Assembly (NCBI RefSeq): GCF_000165735.1
Contig: NZ_GL538208.1
Location: forward strand, 75,879-139,878
Source: Megasphaera micronuciformis F0359
GTDB lineage: Bacteria; Bacillota; Negativicutes; Veillonellales; Megasphaeraceae
Direction: 5' to 3'
Length of the DNA stretch: 64,000 nt
Shown: piece by piece, positions 34,134 to 43,366 of the stretch
Layout of the letters: the number at the start of each line of letters is the position of its first letter
Position numbering within the stretch: the stretch's first letter is position 1
Notes under the pieces: model-generated
Database searches by the model: none
What the model was told of the DNA's origin: nothing
Seen by the model: the letters and a program-made list of their open reading frames with translations, nothing else
Translations under genes and position numbers: made by a program

Positions 34134-35468
34134 ATGATGAAAAGCTTTATCGGCGGGGGTCATCCTGATGACGGCAAGGCCTATGCCAAGGACAAAGCCA
34201 TCGAGACCCCGGCACTGCCGGAACAAGTAGTCATCCCTATGAGTCAGCACTTCGGTGCTCCTTGTACGCCTACTGTTAAAGTAGGGGACCATGTAAAAAA
34301 AGGTCAATTAATAGGGACGAGTGATGCATTTTTGCATGCCGACATTCATGCATCCACATCCGGCGAAGTCGTTAAGGTAGCTCCCATGCCGCATAACATG
34401 ATGGTTACGTGCATGGCTGTCGTAATCAAGGCTGACGGCCTTGATGAATGGGCGGACGGGTTGCCTGATGAAAAAGATTGGAAAGAACTTGACAAGGCAC
34501 AAATCGTTGAACGTATTAAACAAGCCGGCGTCGTCGGTTGCGGCGGTGCTACCTTCCCGGCTCATGTCAAGTTGGCTCCCAACAAGCCGGTAGATACGTT
34601 TATTGTCAATGCGGCAGAATGCGAACCGTATTTGACTTGTGACTATCGTTTAATGCTTGAAGAAGCGGATAAGTTGGTAACGGGTGTTCAAATCTGTATG
34701 AAGGCTTTGGGGGTTTCCAAAGGCTACATCGGCATTGAAGATAACAAACCCGAAGCTGTCAGCAAGCTGAAAGAAGCGTTCAAGAACGTTCCGGAAGTAT
34801 CTGTCGAAGCGTTGCCGACCAAGTACCCTCAAGGTGCTGAAAAGATGCTTATTAAAGCTGTTACGGACCGCGAAGTGCAGCCCGGCGGATTGCCTATGGA
34901 TGTAGGTTGCGTCGTTTCCAATGTCGGTACGGTTATAGCTATTACCGATGCCGTATGTCACGGTATTCCGTTTATTGAACGCGTAACAACGGTTACGGGT
35001 GATTGCATTAAAGAACCGAAGAACCTGCGCTTGCGTATCGGTACATCTTTCCAATATGCAGTCGATTATTGCGGCGGCTTTTCAGCTCAGCCCGATCGTG
35101 TAATTGCAGGCGGTCCTATGATGGGTCTTGCACAATTCCAACTTGACGTATCTGTTGCTAAGGGCGTATCCGGAATTTTGGCACTGTCTCCTGAAAAGTG
35201 TCAGGTAGGTGTCGAAGATCCCTGCATTCGTTGCGGTCGTTGTGTAGATGCTTGTCCTATGGGTTTGATTCCCAGTCAGCTCAGTATTTTGTCTCATTGC
35301 GAAGCATGGGATAAATGCATGGAATACGGTGTTATGAACTGCGTTGAATGCGGCAGTTGCGTATATGTATGTCCTGCTAAACGCAATATTGTTCAGTACA
35401 TCAGAAATGCCAAAGCTCAGGTAAAAGCACAGCAACAAGCTGCTAAAGCGAAAGCGGAAGCCAAATAG
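34134..35468 (+). CDS. rnfC: Electron transport complex subunit RnfC
   Basis: Peripheral subunit of the Rnf ferredoxin:NAD+ oxidoreductase that binds NADH/FMN and FeS clusters. It has 444 residues. An N-terminal barrel domain (HFGAPCTPTVKVGDHVKKGQLIG) is followed by the nucleotide/FMN-binding region (GCGGATFPAHVKL, NAAECEPYLTCDYRLM) and SLBB. Two C-terminal [4Fe-4S] motifs, CIRCGRCVDACP and CVECGSCVYVCP, come before a Lys/Ala/Gln-rich tail. It starts after GAGGTGAT. First gene of the rnfCDGEAB-apbE operon. Confidence 0.97.
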   Translation: MMKSFIGGGHPDDGKAYAKDKAIETPALPEQVVIPMSQHFGAPCTPTVKVGDHVKKGQLIGTSDAFLHADIHASTSGEVVKVAPMPHNMMVTCMAVVIKADGLDEWADGLPDEKDWKELDKAQIVERIKQAGVVGCGGATFPAHVKLAPNKPVDTFIVNAAECEPYLTCDYRLMLEEADKLVTGVQICMKALGVSKGYIGIEDNKPEAVSKLKEAFKNVPEVSVEALPTKYPQGAEKMLIKAVTDREVQPGGLPMDVGCVVSNVGTVIAITDAVCHGIPFIERVTTVTGDCIKEPKNLRLRIGTSFQYAVDYCGGFSAQPDRVIAGGPMMGLAQFQLDVSVAKGVSGILALSPEKCQVGVEDPCIRCGRCVDACPMGLIPSQLSILSHCEAWDKCMEYGVMNCVECGSCVYVCPAKRNIVQYIRNAKAQVKAQQQAAKAKAEAK

Positions 35469-35499
35469 GCTAAGTCTTTAATGGAAGAAGGGATAAATT

Positions 35500-36534
35500 A
35501 TGGAAAAGAGTGCACAAGAAGTAGTTCTTACTGTGTCCTCCTCACCGCATGTCCGTTGTAACGAATCCATCCCCAAAATTATGTGGACTGTTGTGGCAAC
35601 GCTTGTACCGGCCGCAGCTTTCGGTGTATATTACTTCGGATTTAATGCACTACTTAATATTATAGTATCTATCGTATCGGCCGTTTTCTTCGAATGGGCT
35701 TGGGAAAAGTTCATGCATAAGAAAATTACGATTAATGACGGCAGTGCCGTTATTACCGGTCTTTTGTTGGCAATGTGCTGTTCACCGATCTTACCGTGGT
35801 GGATGTGCATCGTCGGGTCCTTTATTGCCATCGTAGTTTGTAAGCAAGCTATGGGCGGTTTGGGATACAATCTGTTTAACCCCGCACATGTAGGCCGCGC
35901 AGGGCTCATGGTTTCCTGGCCTGTAGCTATGACGACATGGACGCAGGTAAACGGCAGTGTTATTGACGGCGTAGCCGGTGCTACTCCTTTGAATGTGTTG
36001 AAACAGAGTGGCTATGATGCTTTACTTCAACTCTTTAACAATGACCCCATGACCATGTATCAAAACATGTTCCTCGGGTTCCGTAACGGTTCTATGGGTG
36101 AAACGTCGACGGTGCTTTTGATTCTCGGCGGGTTATTCCTCATGTATAAGGGCTATGTCAAGTGGCAGGCAACGGTTGCTATGATTGCAACTGTCGGAAT
36201 TTTGATGTGGGTCTTCGGTGGTGCCGTAGGCGCTCATGCAACAGGCGGCCTTTTTACGGGCGATCCTATTTTCCACATGATGGCCGGCGGTTTGATTATC
36301 GGTGCTTTCTTCATGTCCACTGATATGGTAACGGCCCCGATTACCTTGAAAGGTCAATTGATTTTTGCTGTCGGTGCAGGCGTACTTACCGTATTGATTC
36401 GTCTCCTCGGCGGTTATCCTGAAGGGGTTTGTTACTCCATCCTCTTAATGAATGCCGTAACTCCCTTAATCGACCTTACAGTAAAACCGAGAATTTTCGG
36501 CTCTGTAAAGGTCAAGGCAAAGGAGGCTGAATAA
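35500..36534 (+). CDS. rnfD: Electron transport complex subunit RnfD
   Basis: Integral membrane flavoprotein, 344 residues and about ten helices. It carries FMN covalently bound to a threonine; the expected motif S-G-A-T appears here as A160... G-A-T162-P-L, in GVAGATPL. Riboflavin may also bind. Other family motifs are NDGSAVITGLLLAM and NLFNPAHVGRAGL. It lies one base before the rnfG ATG. Flavinylation by the ApbE encoded at the end of the operon is expected. Confidence 0.96.
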   Translation: MEKSAQEVVLTVSSSPHVRCNESIPKIMWTVVATLVPAAAFGVYYFGFNALLNIIVSIVSAVFFEWAWEKFMHKKITINDGSAVITGLLLAMCCSPILPWWMCIVGSFIAIVVCKQAMGGLGYNLFNPAHVGRAGLMVSWPVAMTTWTQVNGSVIDGVAGATPLNVLKQSGYDALLQLFNNDPMTMYQNMFLGFRNGSMGETSTVLLILGGLFLMYKGYVKWQATVAMIATVGILMWVFGGAVGAHATGGLFTGDPIFHMMAGGLIIGAFFMSTDMVTAPITLKGQLIFAVGAGVLTVLIRLLGGYPEGVCYSILLMNAVTPLIDLTVKPRIFGSVKVKAKEAE

Positions 36535-36535
36535 G

Positions 36536-37087
36536 ATGTCGGAATCAACGGAAAATAACATTTTTAAAATTGCTCTCAATCTTATCCTCACTTGCTTGGT
36601 ATCCGGTCTCATCATCGGCTGTGTATATTATATAACCGGCCCGATTGCTAAAGTTAAAGCGGAACAAATGAAACAGGACTCCATGAAAGCCCTCGTTCCC
36701 GATGCGGAAAAGTTTGCCGAAGTACCCGGCGAAAAAGATACGTATTTTGCCCAAAAAGACGGCAAAACGATTGCTTATGTTATTCCGACGGAACCTAAGG
36801 GTTACGGCGGACCCATTAAATTGTTGACGGCTGTTTCGTTGGACGGCTCCGTTATGGACTATACAATGCTTGAACATAACGAAACTCCGGGCTTGGGCGA
36901 TAATGCTTCAAAACCCAAATTCCGCGGCCAGTTCAAGGGTAAGAAACTGGACCACTTGGAAGTTACTAAAGACCCGAGCAAGACGGACCTCATCCAAGCT
37001 ATGACCGGTGCAACCATTTCTTCCCGTGCAGTTACTCGCGGCGTAAAAGAAGCTGTTGAAAAGGCCGCACAGTTAGGGGGTCACTAA
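36536..37087 (+). CDS. rnfG: Electron transport complex subunit RnfG
   Basis: A 183-residue FMN-binding subunit with one N-terminal transmembrane helix and an extracytoplasmic FMN domain. The covalent flavinylation motif is TGATIS with Thr160 as predicted acceptor. HNETPGLGDNA is the family's second signature. It is packed between rnfD and rnfE with gaps of one and two bases. Confidence 0.96.
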   Translation: MSESTENNIFKIALNLILTCLVSGLIIGCVYYITGPIAKVKAEQMKQDSMKALVPDAEKFAEVPGEKDTYFAQKDGKTIAYVIPTEPKGYGGPIKLLTAVSLDGSVMDYTMLEHNETPGLGDNASKPKFRGQFKGKKLDHLEVTKDPSKTDLIQAMTGATISSRAVTRGVKEAVEKAAQLGGH

Positions 37088-37089
37088 TC

Positions 37090-37722
37090 ATGAGTTTATG
37101 GAAAATATTCAGTAGAGGCATTATCGAAGAAAACCCGTACTTCGTATTAGCTCTGAGCTTGTGCCCCGGTCTTGCCGTAACGACGAGCGTTATTAACGGT
37201 TTGACCATGGGTCTTACGGTTTGGTTCGTTATTACTTGTAACAACGTAGTCGTTTCTATTATTCGTAAGACGATTAATAAAAAGGTTCGTGTACCTGTAT
37301 ACATCACTTGTATCGCAACAATCGTTACTTGTGTACAGCTGTTCCTCCAAGCCTTTGCTCCCGATTTGTATAAGGCGTTGGGTGTATATCTTGACTTGGT
37401 TGTCGTATTCGCAATCATCTTGGCTCGTGCCGAATCGGTTGCTTCTAAAAACGGCATTGTCGTATCTTTCCTCGACGGTATGGGCATGGGATTCGGCTTT
37501 ACAGTAGCAATGTTCCTCATTTCCTTCGTTCGTGAAATTCTCGGCAACGGTTCGCTCTTCGGCATTCCTGTTTTCGGAGATTGGTATCAACCGGCTCTGA
37601 TTATGGCTTTACCGCCCGGAGCCTTCATGTTGATCGGTTTTATTATGGCCGGTTTCAAAGTTTGGAACCAGAAACGAGAAAAAGCACGCTTGCTGAAAGA
37701 ACTTGAAGGGAGTGAAGCATAA
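37090..37722 (+). CDS. rnfE: Electron transport complex subunit RnfE
   Basis: A 210-residue membrane subunit with six helices, homologous to RnfA and NqrD. It carries the NPYFVLALSLCPGLAVT start and LGVYLDLVVVFAIILARAE, as expected for the cysteine-bearing half-channel subunits that hold a membrane FeS cluster. It overlaps rnfA by one base (TAATG). Confidence 0.95.
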   Translation: MSLWKIFSRGIIEENPYFVLALSLCPGLAVTTSVINGLTMGLTVWFVITCNNVVVSIIRKTINKKVRVPVYITCIATIVTCVQLFLQAFAPDLYKALGVYLDLVVVFAIILARAESVASKNGIVVSFLDGMGMGFGFTVAMFLISFVREILGNGSLFGIPVFGDWYQPALIMALPPGAFMLIGFIMAGFKVWNQKREKARLLKELEGSEA

Positions 37723-38297
37723 TGGGTGAATACTTTACGCTGTTCATCGGTGCTGTTTTAATTAACAACTTCGTATTGACCAAGTTCTTGGGCTTGTGTA
37801 TTTTCTTCGGCGTTTCTAAGAACCTTAATGCTTCTATCGGCATGGGTTTCGCTGTAACTTCCGTTATTACGCTGAGCACCATTTTGGCTTGGTTGGTATA
37901 TAACTTTGTCCTCGTACCGCTCGACCTTACGTTCTTGCGGACTATTACATTCGTTGTCTTGATAGCCAGCTTCGTACAGTTGTTGGAAATTATCATCAAG
38001 AAGGAATCGCCTACGTTGTATAACATGTGGGGGATTTACCTCATGCTTATCGCTACGAACTGTATCGTTTTGTCCGTCCCCGTATTGAGTGTAACGAACA
38101 ATTACAACTTTATTGAAAACATTGTCTTTGCCGTCGGTTCCGGTATCGGTTTTGCTTTGGCGTTGATCCTCATGGCCAGCGCTCGTGAAAAACTCGACTT
38201 TGCCGATGTGCCTGCAGCTATGAAGGGCACTCCGATCGCATTCGTTGTAGCCGGTATGTTATCCTTGGCCTTCCTCGGATTCTCCGGTATGTTATAG
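37722..38297 (+). CDS. rnfA: Electron transport complex subunit RnfA
   Basis: A 191-residue membrane subunit, six helices, paired with RnfE in an inverted repeat fold. NNFVLTKFLGLCIFFGVSKNL and WGIYLMLIATNCIVL contain the conserved cysteines that coordinate the intramembrane FeS cluster with RnfE. Confidence 0.96.
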   Translation: MGEYFTLFIGAVLINNFVLTKFLGLCIFFGVSKNLNASIGMGFAVTSVITLSTILAWLVYNFVLVPLDLTFLRTITFVVLIASFVQLLEIIIKKESPTLYNMWGIYLMLIATNCIVLSVPVLSVTNNYNFIENIVFAVGSGIGFALALILMASAREKLDFADVPAAMKGTPIAFVVAGMLSLAFLGFSGML

Positions 38298-38318
38298 GAT
38301 AAGAGGTGACATAAGATT

Positions 38319-39176
38319 ATGAATGAAACCTTATTTATATCTATCATGGCCGTAGTTATTATGGTCTGCGTAGGTACCGTATTCGGTTTCGTCTTGGCAA
38401 CGGCGGATAAGAAGTTTGCTATGGACGAAAATCCTTTGATTGGTGAAGTTAAAGAAGCTCTGCCTCAAGGTCAGTGCGGTGCTTGCGGTTATGCAGGTTG
38501 TGCCAAATATGCCGAAGCGGTTGTAAACGATCCTGATGTTCCGCCCAATCTCTGCGTTCCCGGTAAAGCGGCAGTTGCTGAAGAAGTGGCTATGCTTACC
38601 GGTAAGGTAGCAGAAGCTGCGGAAGCTAAGTTTGCACATGTTAAATGCCGTGGCGGTATCGGTATTGCCAAGATGGCATACGAATACAAGGGCGTTATGG
38701 ACTGTGCAGCTGCTAAGCAGATTCAGCAGGGGCCTAAATCCTGTAAGTTCGGTTGCTTGGGTTTCGGTAACTGTGTTCGCAATTGCCCCTTCAATGCAAT
38801 GACTATGGGTACGAACGGATTACCTCAAGTAAATAAGGTGCTTTGCACCGGTTGCGGTAAATGCGCAAGCGTTTGCCCGAATCACGTTATCGAATTGTTA
38901 CCTGTAAGTGCAAAAGTCAGCGTAAGTTGCAGCTCCAAAGAAGCCGGGGCAGTTGCTAAAAAATCTTGCTCGGCTGCATGTATCGGTTGCGGACTTTGTG
39001 TACGTAATTGCTCGCATGAAGGCGGCGTACAGGTAATCGATCACTTGGCAGTGGTAAATCCCGAAATTTGCCATGCTTGTGAAGATCCCACTTGTGTAAC
39101 TAAGTGCCCGACCAAGGCTATTGCAGCATATGTAAAAGCGGCAAAAGCTGAAGTTGAAGAAGCAAAGATAGGATAA
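38319..39176 (+). CDS. rnfB: Electron transport complex subunit RnfB
   Basis: A 285-residue electron-entry subunit with an N-terminal membrane anchor. An FeS domain (GQCGACGYAGC...) is followed by four cysteine-rich segments: CKFGCLGFGNCVRNCP, CTGCGKCASVCP, CIGCGLCVRNC and CHACEDPTCVTKCP. It takes electrons from reduced ferredoxin. The ferredoxin gene at 1748 is a candidate donor. A small Lys/Ala/Glu tail ends the protein. Confidence 0.97.
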   Translation: MNETLFISIMAVVIMVCVGTVFGFVLATADKKFAMDENPLIGEVKEALPQGQCGACGYAGCAKYAEAVVNDPDVPPNLCVPGKAAVAEEVAMLTGKVAEAAEAKFAHVKCRGGIGIAKMAYEYKGVMDCAAAKQIQQGPKSCKFGCLGFGNCVRNCPFNAMTMGTNGLPQVNKVLCTGCGKCASVCPNHVIELLPVSAKVSVSCSSKEAGAVAKKSCSAACIGCGLCVRNCSHEGGVQVIDHLAVVNPEICHACEDPTCVTKCPTKAIAAYVKAAKAEVEEAKIG

Positions 39177-39183
39177 TAGTGTT

Positions 39184-40245
39184 ATGAACGGAAGAAGATA
39201 TACGACCATAATAGCCGTAGTCTCCCTTCTCGTTCTGTCGTTGGTCTGCTCCGGATGCCTTTCGCGTTCGGAGCAGTCTTACGATAAGAACGGAGTAGCC
39301 ATGGATACGACGATATCCTTAAAGGCGACGGGACCGGAAGCAAAGGAAGCGGTTGAGGAAAGTTTTGCCCGAATCCAGGAATTGGACCGGCTGGCCAGTG
39401 CACAGCGTCCGGATAGCGATTTGGGGAAATTGAAAGCGGCGGCGGGAAAGGACTATGTACAAGTGGATCCTGCCGTGTATGAAATGATTGATTTTGCAAA
39501 AACTTACTCTGAAAAATCACAAGGTGCTTGGGATATTACCACAGGAGTCATAACGGACTTGTGGGGAATCGGGACGGATAATCAGCGGATTCCTTCGGAT
39601 GAGGAAATTGCAGCTGCCGAAAGCCTTGTTAACTATAAGGATATACTGCTGCGGCCTGAAGATCACAGTGTGAAACTTGCCAAAGCGGGTATGAGTATTG
39701 ATTTGGGCGGCATTGCCAAAGGCTATGCCGTTGATGAAGTACGGGCTATTTTTGCCAAACATCATATTGAAAACGGTTTGATTAATCTCGGTGCCAGTTC
39801 CATGTATGCCTTAGGTTCCAACGCTAAAGGCGGCCCCTGGCGCATCGGCATTAAGCATCCGCGTAATGATGATAAAGACACATACTTGGGTATTGTAGCC
39901 GTAAGTAATGAAAATATTTCCACGTCGGGAGACTATGAACGATTTTTTGAAGAAAACGGTGTGCGGTACCATCATATTTTCGATCCTAAAACAGGTCGAC
40001 CGGCTCGTAGCGGTGTGATGAGTGATTCCGTTCTGGTAGATTCGTCCATTGAACATGGCGGGATGTTGGGGGATATGCTGACGACCATTTTGTTTGTCCT
40101 TGGGCCTGAACGGGGAATGGAATTTGCTCATTCCGTAAACGGTGTGGAAGCCATGATTACGACAACTGATGGAAAGATATACATGACAGACGGATTTAAG
40201 TCTCATTTTTCCGACTTAAACAGTGATTTTAAGCTAATGCCCTAA
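39184..40245 (+). CDS. apbE: FAD:protein FMN transferase (ApbE lipoprotein)
   Basis: A 353-residue Mg-dependent enzyme that transfers FMN from FAD to threonine in RnfD and RnfG outside the membrane. A lipoprotein signal with Cys25 in VCSGC anchors it; the -3 residue Cys is a little unusual. Family motifs are MDTTISL, GAWDITTGVI, SIDLGGIAKGYAVD, INLGASSMYALG and THHIFDPKTGRPA-like YHHIFDPKTGRPA. It lies seven bases after rnfB and is co-transcribed with its targets. Confidence 0.95.
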   Translation: MNGRRYTTIIAVVSLLVLSLVCSGCLSRSEQSYDKNGVAMDTTISLKATGPEAKEAVEESFARIQELDRLASAQRPDSDLGKLKAAAGKDYVQVDPAVYEMIDFAKTYSEKSQGAWDITTGVITDLWGIGTDNQRIPSDEEIAAAESLVNYKDILLRPEDHSVKLAKAGMSIDLGGIAKGYAVDEVRAIFAKHHIENGLINLGASSMYALGSNAKGGPWRIGIKHPRNDDKDTYLGIVAVSNENISTSGDYERFFEENGVRYHHIFDPKTGRPARSGVMSDSVLVDSSIEHGGMLGDMLTTILFVLGPERGMEFAHSVNGVEAMITTTDGKIYMTDGFKSHFSDLNSDFKLMP

Positions 40246-40298
40246 CCTTTTTTCGGTTATGGAAATCGGGTGAAAACATAAGATTTTTGCATTTTGTA

Positions 40299-40327
40299 TT
40301 TACTTTTTTTTCATTTTATAAGATAAT
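40299..40327 (+). promoter_or_regulatory. Promoter of the Lrp-family regulator
   Basis: TTTACT (40299-40304), 17 bases, GATAAT (40322-40327). Confidence 0.6.
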
Positions 40328-40369
40328 GGAATAAAGTATACGAAATATTTCACAAAGGGCGGTAGGCAT

Positions 40370-40810
40370 ATGGATCATATTGATGAGAATATTTTGGAGT
40401 TGCTGAAAAAAAACGGTAAGGTTTCGGCGACGGATATCAGTAAGGTCGTAGGATTGTCAATTCCGGCTGTGGCCGAAAGAATACGTAAGATGGAACACAA
40501 CGGAATAATTGAAGGATACGGTGTTAAATTAAGTCGTCGCAAGACGGGGTATAATGTAACTGCGTTTATTATGGTTACTGTAGAGCGTACTTCGACAGAT
40601 GACGAGTTCAGAAAGCGTATTTTAACCTTTGACGAGGTTTTGGAATGTCACCACATTGTAGGAGCTTTCGATTACATATTGAAAGTTCTGGTTAAGACAC
40701 CTGATGAGTTGGAACAGTTCATTATGAGAGAGTTGAACGAAATTCCGACGGTAACAATGACTCAAACCTTCTTGTGTCTTTCTACCTTGAAAGAAGAATG
40801 GAATATCTGA
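40370..40810 (+). CDS. Lrp/AsnC family transcription regulator
   Basis: A 146-residue regulator with an N-terminal winged helix-turn-helix (ENILELLKKNGKVSATDISKVVGLSIPAVAERIRKME) and a C-terminal RAM/ACT-like ligand domain (VLECHHIVGAFDYILKVLVKT). Its ligand and targets are unknown; it lies between the rnf-apbE operon and the converging gene at 40854. Confidence 0.93.
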   Translation: MDHIDENILELLKKNGKVSATDISKVVGLSIPAVAERIRKMEHNGIIEGYGVKLSRRKTGYNVTAFIMVTVERTSTDDEFRKRILTFDEVLECHHIVGAFDYILKVLVKTPDELEQFIMRELNEIPTVTMTQTFLCLSTLKEEWNI

Positions 40811-40812
40811 AA

Positions 40813-40844
40813 AAAAGGAGCTTCGCTAATGCGAAGCTCCTTTT
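40813..40844. terminator. Bidirectional terminator
   Basis: A 14-bp perfect stem (40813-40826 with 40831-40844) with a TAAT loop, A run on one side and T run on the other. Confidence 0.93.
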
Positions 40845-40853
40845 GGTATATGG

Positions 40854-41285
40854 TTATTGAACGGATCCGTTCGGAGTAATGACACATGTCTTAACTGAAA
40901 ACATTTTTTGAGAGGTTGCGACGGCTTGTTCAACTGTTTTTTCTAAACGTTGACAGCAGGGAACACTCATACGGATGACGTTTACCGAGTGAATGTCATT
41001 ATTTTTTAAAATATTCGTCAGTTTTTCCATAGCGTTATCATCATTCAGTTTAGGACAGGTAATGATAAGAGTCTTGTCCTTTATAAAATCTTTACCGAAA
41101 TCGGCATAGGCATAAGCTGTGCAATCAGCAGCAATGAGTAAGTCCGCCCCGTTGAAAGCCGGTGATTCTTCAGGTACCAATTTCAACTGAATGGGCCAGT
41201 ATGAAAGATGCGAGATATTTTCGTTATCTTGAAGAGATCTCATCATTCGGCCACCTGCCGGATTCATAAATATTTGTGTTTCCAT
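40854..41285 (-). CDS. Stand-alone C-terminal domain of a ferredoxin-family protein
   Basis: A 143-residue protein matching the C-terminal domain of a ~240-residue clostridial 4Fe-4S protein. Shared elements are SYWPIQLKLVPEESPAF, ADLLIAADCTAYAY with Cys55, IITCPKL with Cys77, and VIRMSVPCC with Cys110/111. The usual N-terminal dicluster ferredoxin domain is absent: only ~25 residues precede the shared region. A good ribosome-binding site (AAGGAGG) lies before the ATG, so this is a real shorter gene rather than a recent truncation. It is divergent from a CRP/FNR regulator, the common neighbour of the full-length family. The role may be redox or metal related. Confidence 0.75.
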   Translation of the reverse strand: METQIFMNPAGGRMMRSLQDNENISHLSYWPIQLKLVPEESPAFNGADLLIAADCTAYAYADFGKDFIKDKTLIITCPKLNDDNAMEKLTNILKNNDIHSVNVIRMSVPCCQRLEKTVEQAVATSQKMFSVKTCVITPNGSVQ

Positions 41286-41377
41286 GACGTGCCTCCTTAA
41301 AGATCTGTTTTATTTCTGGACATAGTATAGTAGAATAAACGTACCGAGTCTGTTGGAAATATAACTGAGGTGACAAC

Positions 41378-42040
41378 ATGGAAGAATACATTTCGCTTTT
41401 AAAAAATACGGATCTCTTTAAGGGCGTTGAAGAAACATCCATAGGATCTTTATTGCAGTCTATGGGTGCTCGTAAACGACATTTTGACAAAGGCAATTTC
41501 GTTTTTTATGCAGGCGATGACATAAATACTATCAGTATTGTCTTATCCGGAAGTTGTCATATCGTTCAAGAAGATTACTGGGGAAATCGTAATATTTTGA
41601 CGCTCGTTCAAAAGGGACAACTCTTCGGCGAAGCCTTTGCGGCCTTACCGTCGGCACAAGCTATTGTGGATGTGGTTGTCGTTGAAGAAGGTGACATTCT
41701 TTTTTTGAGTATCGATTCATTGATGAGATCTGATACATCTTTACCTGCAGAGGCTCGGCGTGTATTGCGAAATGTAATGGGCTTATTGGCGGGAAAGAAT
41801 ATTCTTTTAACGAAAAAAATTCGTTATATTTCGCAACGGTCGACTCGTCAAAAGCTGATGGCATATCTGTCTGATGAGGCCCGACGCCTAGGTAGCTCTT
41901 CCTTTACTATTGAATTTAATCGCCAACAGCTGGCTGACTTTTTATCCGTAGATCGCAGTGCCATGTCGGCAGAGCTCAGTAGGATGCAAAAAGACGGATT
42001 AATTGAATATCATAAGGATGCGTTTACCTTGCTGCAATAA
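41378..42040 (+). CDS. CRP/FNR family transcription regulator
   Basis: A 220-residue regulator with an N-terminal cyclic-nucleotide-binding-like fold (FVFYAGDDINTISIVLSGSCHIV, GQLFGEAFAALP) and a C-terminal winged helix (NRQQLADFLSVDRSAMSAELSRMQKDGLIEYH). It has no N-terminal cysteine cluster of the FNR type. It is divergent from the ferredoxin-like gene, which is its likely target. The ligand is unknown; related clostridial regulators respond to redox or nitrosative stress. Confidence 0.92.
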   Translation: MEEYISLLKNTDLFKGVEETSIGSLLQSMGARKRHFDKGNFVFYAGDDINTISIVLSGSCHIVQEDYWGNRNILTLVQKGQLFGEAFAALPSAQAIVDVVVVEEGDILFLSIDSLMRSDTSLPAEARRVLRNVMGLLAGKNILLTKKIRYISQRSTRQKLMAYLSDEARRLGSSSFTIEFNRQQLADFLSVDRSAMSAELSRMQKDGLIEYHKDAFTLLQ

Positions 42041-42069
42041 AAAAAGGTCCTGCCGTGGCAGGGCCTTTT
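42041..42069. terminator. Bidirectional terminator
   Basis: A 13-bp stem with one G-U (42041-42053 with 42056-42068), between the regulator and the converging ribBA. Confidence 0.9.
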
Positions 42070-42077
42070 CAATTATG

Positions 42078-43295
42078 CTATTGAAGGTGGGGGAGAATGT
42101 GACCCAGCTTGTGCTTTTTCGTTTCTAAATAGAATTCGTCGTGTTCGTGCGGTGCCATTTCAATAGGAACGCGTTCCGTAATAGCCAAACCGAATTCTTC
42201 AAGACCGTAAATCTTGTCGGGGTTATTGGTCAACAGGCGGAGTTCTTTAACACCTAAATCCTGTAAAATCTGAGCGCCTGTCCAATATTCGCGTAAGTCG
42301 GGAGCAAAGCCCAATTTTTCGTTGGCTTCTACCGTATCGTACCCCTGTTCCTGGAGAGCATAGGCTTTTAATTTATTAATTAATCCGATACCGCGACCTT
42401 CCTGTCGCATGTACAGGAGTATCCCGCGCCCTTCTTTGTTGATTTGTGTCATGGCTGTAGCCAATTGTTCACCGCAGTCACAACGACAAGAGCCGAAAAC
42501 ATCGCCGGTCAGACATTCGGAGTGGACACGAACAAGGAGGTTCTTGCCGTCACCGATATCTCCTTTGACCAGGGCTACATGATGTTCGCCCGTTAAATCG
42601 TTGATATAACCGTAAATACGAAAATCGCCGTATTTTGTGGGCATCTTGGCTTCCGCTTCACGAACGACATGCTTATCATGACGACGGCAATAGTTTTGCA
42701 AATCTTTAATAGTAATAAACTTGAGACCGTATTCTTTAGCCATTTCCCATAAACCGGGAGTCCGCAACATAGTACCGTCATCGGCCATAATTTCACAGCA
42801 CAGGCCGGCTTGCTCCAACCCTGCCAGACGCATTAAATCGACGGTTGCCTCTGTATGGCCGTTACGTGTCAAGACTCCGCCTTTTTTGGCAATGAGGGGG
42901 AACATGTGACCGGGACGGCGGAAATCTTCGGGACGCGTGTTTTCGTCTACCAGTTTACGAGCCGTGTAAGCACGTTCGACTGCGGAAATGCCCGTTGTCG
43001 TGTCGATATGGTCGATAGAGACGGTGAAAGCTGTTTCATGATTATCCGTGTTTTGTGCTACCATAGGCGGAAGGTTTAACTTGCGGGCATATTCACGGCT
43101 GACGGGCATACAGATAAGTCCTTTGCCGCGGCTGGCCATGAAATTCATGTTTTCCGTTGTACAAAATTGTGCGGCACAGATGAGATCGCCTTCATTTTCC
43201 CGGTCCGGATCGTCAGAGACGATAATCATATGTCCTGCGCGAAGTTCTTCCAAAGCCTCTTCTATAGTATTGTACTCGTATTTTTGCTGTGTCAT
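42078..43295 (-). CDS. ribBA: Bifunctional DHBP synthase / GTP cyclohydrolase II
   Basis: Makes both precursors of riboflavin: 3,4-dihydroxy-2-butanone 4-phosphate (N-terminal Rib[34 protein letters not shown]) and the pyrimidine from GTP (C-terminal RibA with the zinc site [16 protein letters not shown] and [16 protein letters not shown]). It has 405 residues. The start is ATG at 43295, seven bases after AGGAGG; an upstream in-frame ATG lies in the riboswitch terminator. It is controlled by an FMN riboswitch. The other rib genes are not nearby. It supplies flavin for Rnf and the FAD oxidases. Confidence 0.97.
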   Translation of the reverse strand: MTQQKYEYNTIEEALEELRAGHMIIVSDDPDRENEGDLICAAQFCTTENMNFMASRGKGLICMPVSREYARKLNLPPMVAQNTDNHETAFTVSIDHIDTTTGISAVERAYTARKLVDENTRPEDFRRPGHMFPLIAKKGGVLTRNGHTEATVDLMRLAGLEQAGLCCEIMADDGTMLRTPGLWEMAKEYGLKFITIKDLQNYCRRHDKHVVREAEAKMPTKYGDFRIYGYINDLTGEHHVALVKGDIGDGKNLLVRVHSECLTGDVFGSCRCDCGEQLATAMTQINKEGRGILLYMRQEGRGIGLINKLKAYALQEQGYDTVEANEKLGFAPDLREYWTGAQILQDLGVKELRLLTNNPDKIYGLEEFGLAITERVPIEMAPHEHDEFYLETKKHKLGHILPHLQ

Positions 43296-43313
43296 TATAG
43301 AAAACCTCCTATT

Positions 43314-43344
43314 AAAAAGCCCTGATTCCAAACGGAATCAGGGC
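43314..43344 (-). terminator. Riboswitch-controlled terminator of ribBA
   Basis: On the minus strand an 11-bp perfect stem (43319-43329 with 43334-43344) then TTTTT, between the FMN aptamer and the ribBA ribosome-binding site. Confidence 0.92.
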
Positions 43345-43366
43345 GAATTATGTGCGTAAAGTACAT

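Noticed and set aside
40246-40275. Terminator after apbE
   Set aside because: Only a 4-bp AACC/GGTT pairing around the T run.
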